Shown here in pieces: positions 47,331-47,492 of a DNA stretch of 47,492 bases. The notes beneath the pieces were generated by a model. That model was not told the origin of the DNA. It saw only the letters and a program-made list of their open reading frames with translations, and did no database searches. Each line of letters starts with the position of its first letter. Positions within the stretch are counted from its first letter, which is position 1. The position numbers were made by a program, and so were the translations under genes. This DNA is from Gamarada debralockiae (Eukaryota > Ascomycota > Leotiomycetes > Helotiales > Hyphodiscaceae), in NCBI GenBank assembly GCA_002803225.1, contig NXFV01000976.1, forward strand, positions 1 to 47,492. The letters are read 5' to 3'.

Positions 47331-47451
47331 TCGACCAAAATGTTGTTGTTATGAGAACCCTGATACTGAGGTGCATAAGGCGCTAGTACAGAATAGGCTT
47401 CGTAAGCTTCAATTCAAAATCTCTACCCTCTCATATGAAGTTCAACCCTTC

Positions 47452-47462
47452 CCTTATATATA
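47452..47462 (-). promoter_or_regulatory. TATA-box-like element
   Basis: TATATATAAGG on the - strand, pointing to the small frame at 47330. Position fits a core promoter, but no transcript is known. Confidence 0.35.
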
Positions 47463-47492
47463 CAGATTAGACCTAGCACTTCGGTCTCCGAT

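Noticed and set aside
46851..47354. 167-codon open frame on the + strand
   Set aside because: Low protein-likeness; the opposite strand reads better over the same bases.
44924..47492. tRNA or CRISPR-like structures
   Set aside because: No T-arm consensus (GGTTCGAATCC-like) and no regularly spaced direct repeats were found by eye.

Overview
The window is nuclear DNA of a filamentous ascomycete (Pezizomycotina). Short introns of about 50-100 bp (one longer candidate of 147 bp) with GT/GC-AG ends and CTAAC/CTGAC-type branch sites interrupt the genes. The gene content is typically fungal: a HET-domain NLR, an Egh16/MAS-type secreted protein, urease accessory UreD, cohesin Scc3, 2EXR and Zn2Cys6 relics, and an ergosterol-modifying AspRS fusion. 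The Egh16-type protein and the 2EXR relic would fit Leotiomycetes, but that placement is inference only.

Layout. 1-2541 (-): HET-NB-ARC-TPR NLR cut by the left edge, with near-identical 126-bp TPR repeats, one carrying a 1-bp deletion. 3497-5242 (-): vacuolar amino acid transporter of the AVT3/4 type. 6181-6692 (+): three-exon small secreted cysteine-containing protein. 6964-7783 (-): decayed copy of the ER-Golgi SNARE gene BOS1. 9720-11739 (+): large-loop membrane protein of unknown function. 13168-13713 (+): small secreted KRE9/KNH1-like protein. 15013-16902 (-): secreted type-B carboxylesterase with a GC-AG intron. 17372-18828 (-): relics of a 2EXR gene and a Zn2Cys6 gene. 19516-20367 (-): Egh16-like secreted protein. 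22236-23162 (-): RING-finger pseudogene. 23825-25573 (+): Gln-rich RING-like protein with an in-frame stop or a 54-bp intron. 25829-26818 (-) and 27192-30802 (+): ureD and the cohesin subunit SCC3, divergent. 33340-35229 (-): Ala/Ser/Pro-rich single-pass membrane protein with 51-bp repeats. 39001-40584 (-) and 41682-44923 (+): divergent pair of an alpha/beta hydrolase and an AspRS-DUF2156 fusion. The rest is long non-coding spacer.

The most coherent functional unit is the last pair. The fusion has the architecture of ErdS, the ergosteryl-3beta-O-L-aspartate synthase. Its divergent alpha/beta-hydrolase neighbour fits ErdH, the enzyme that removes the aspartate. Together they would form an ergosterol aspartylation/de-aspartylation cassette sharing one 1.1-kb promoter region.

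The second theme is gene decay. At least four degenerate genes (BOS1-like, 2EXR, Zn2Cys6, RING) plus a frameshift in the NLR repeats lie in the left half. All large genes elsewhere (SCC3, ErdS, ErdH, UreD, transporter, esterase, Egh16-like, repeat-rich membrane protein) read through intact, so random base-calling error does not explain the broken ones easily.

No tRNA, rRNA, CRISPR array or intact transposon was recognised. All exon boundaries are read by eye from splice signals, frame and family expectation.
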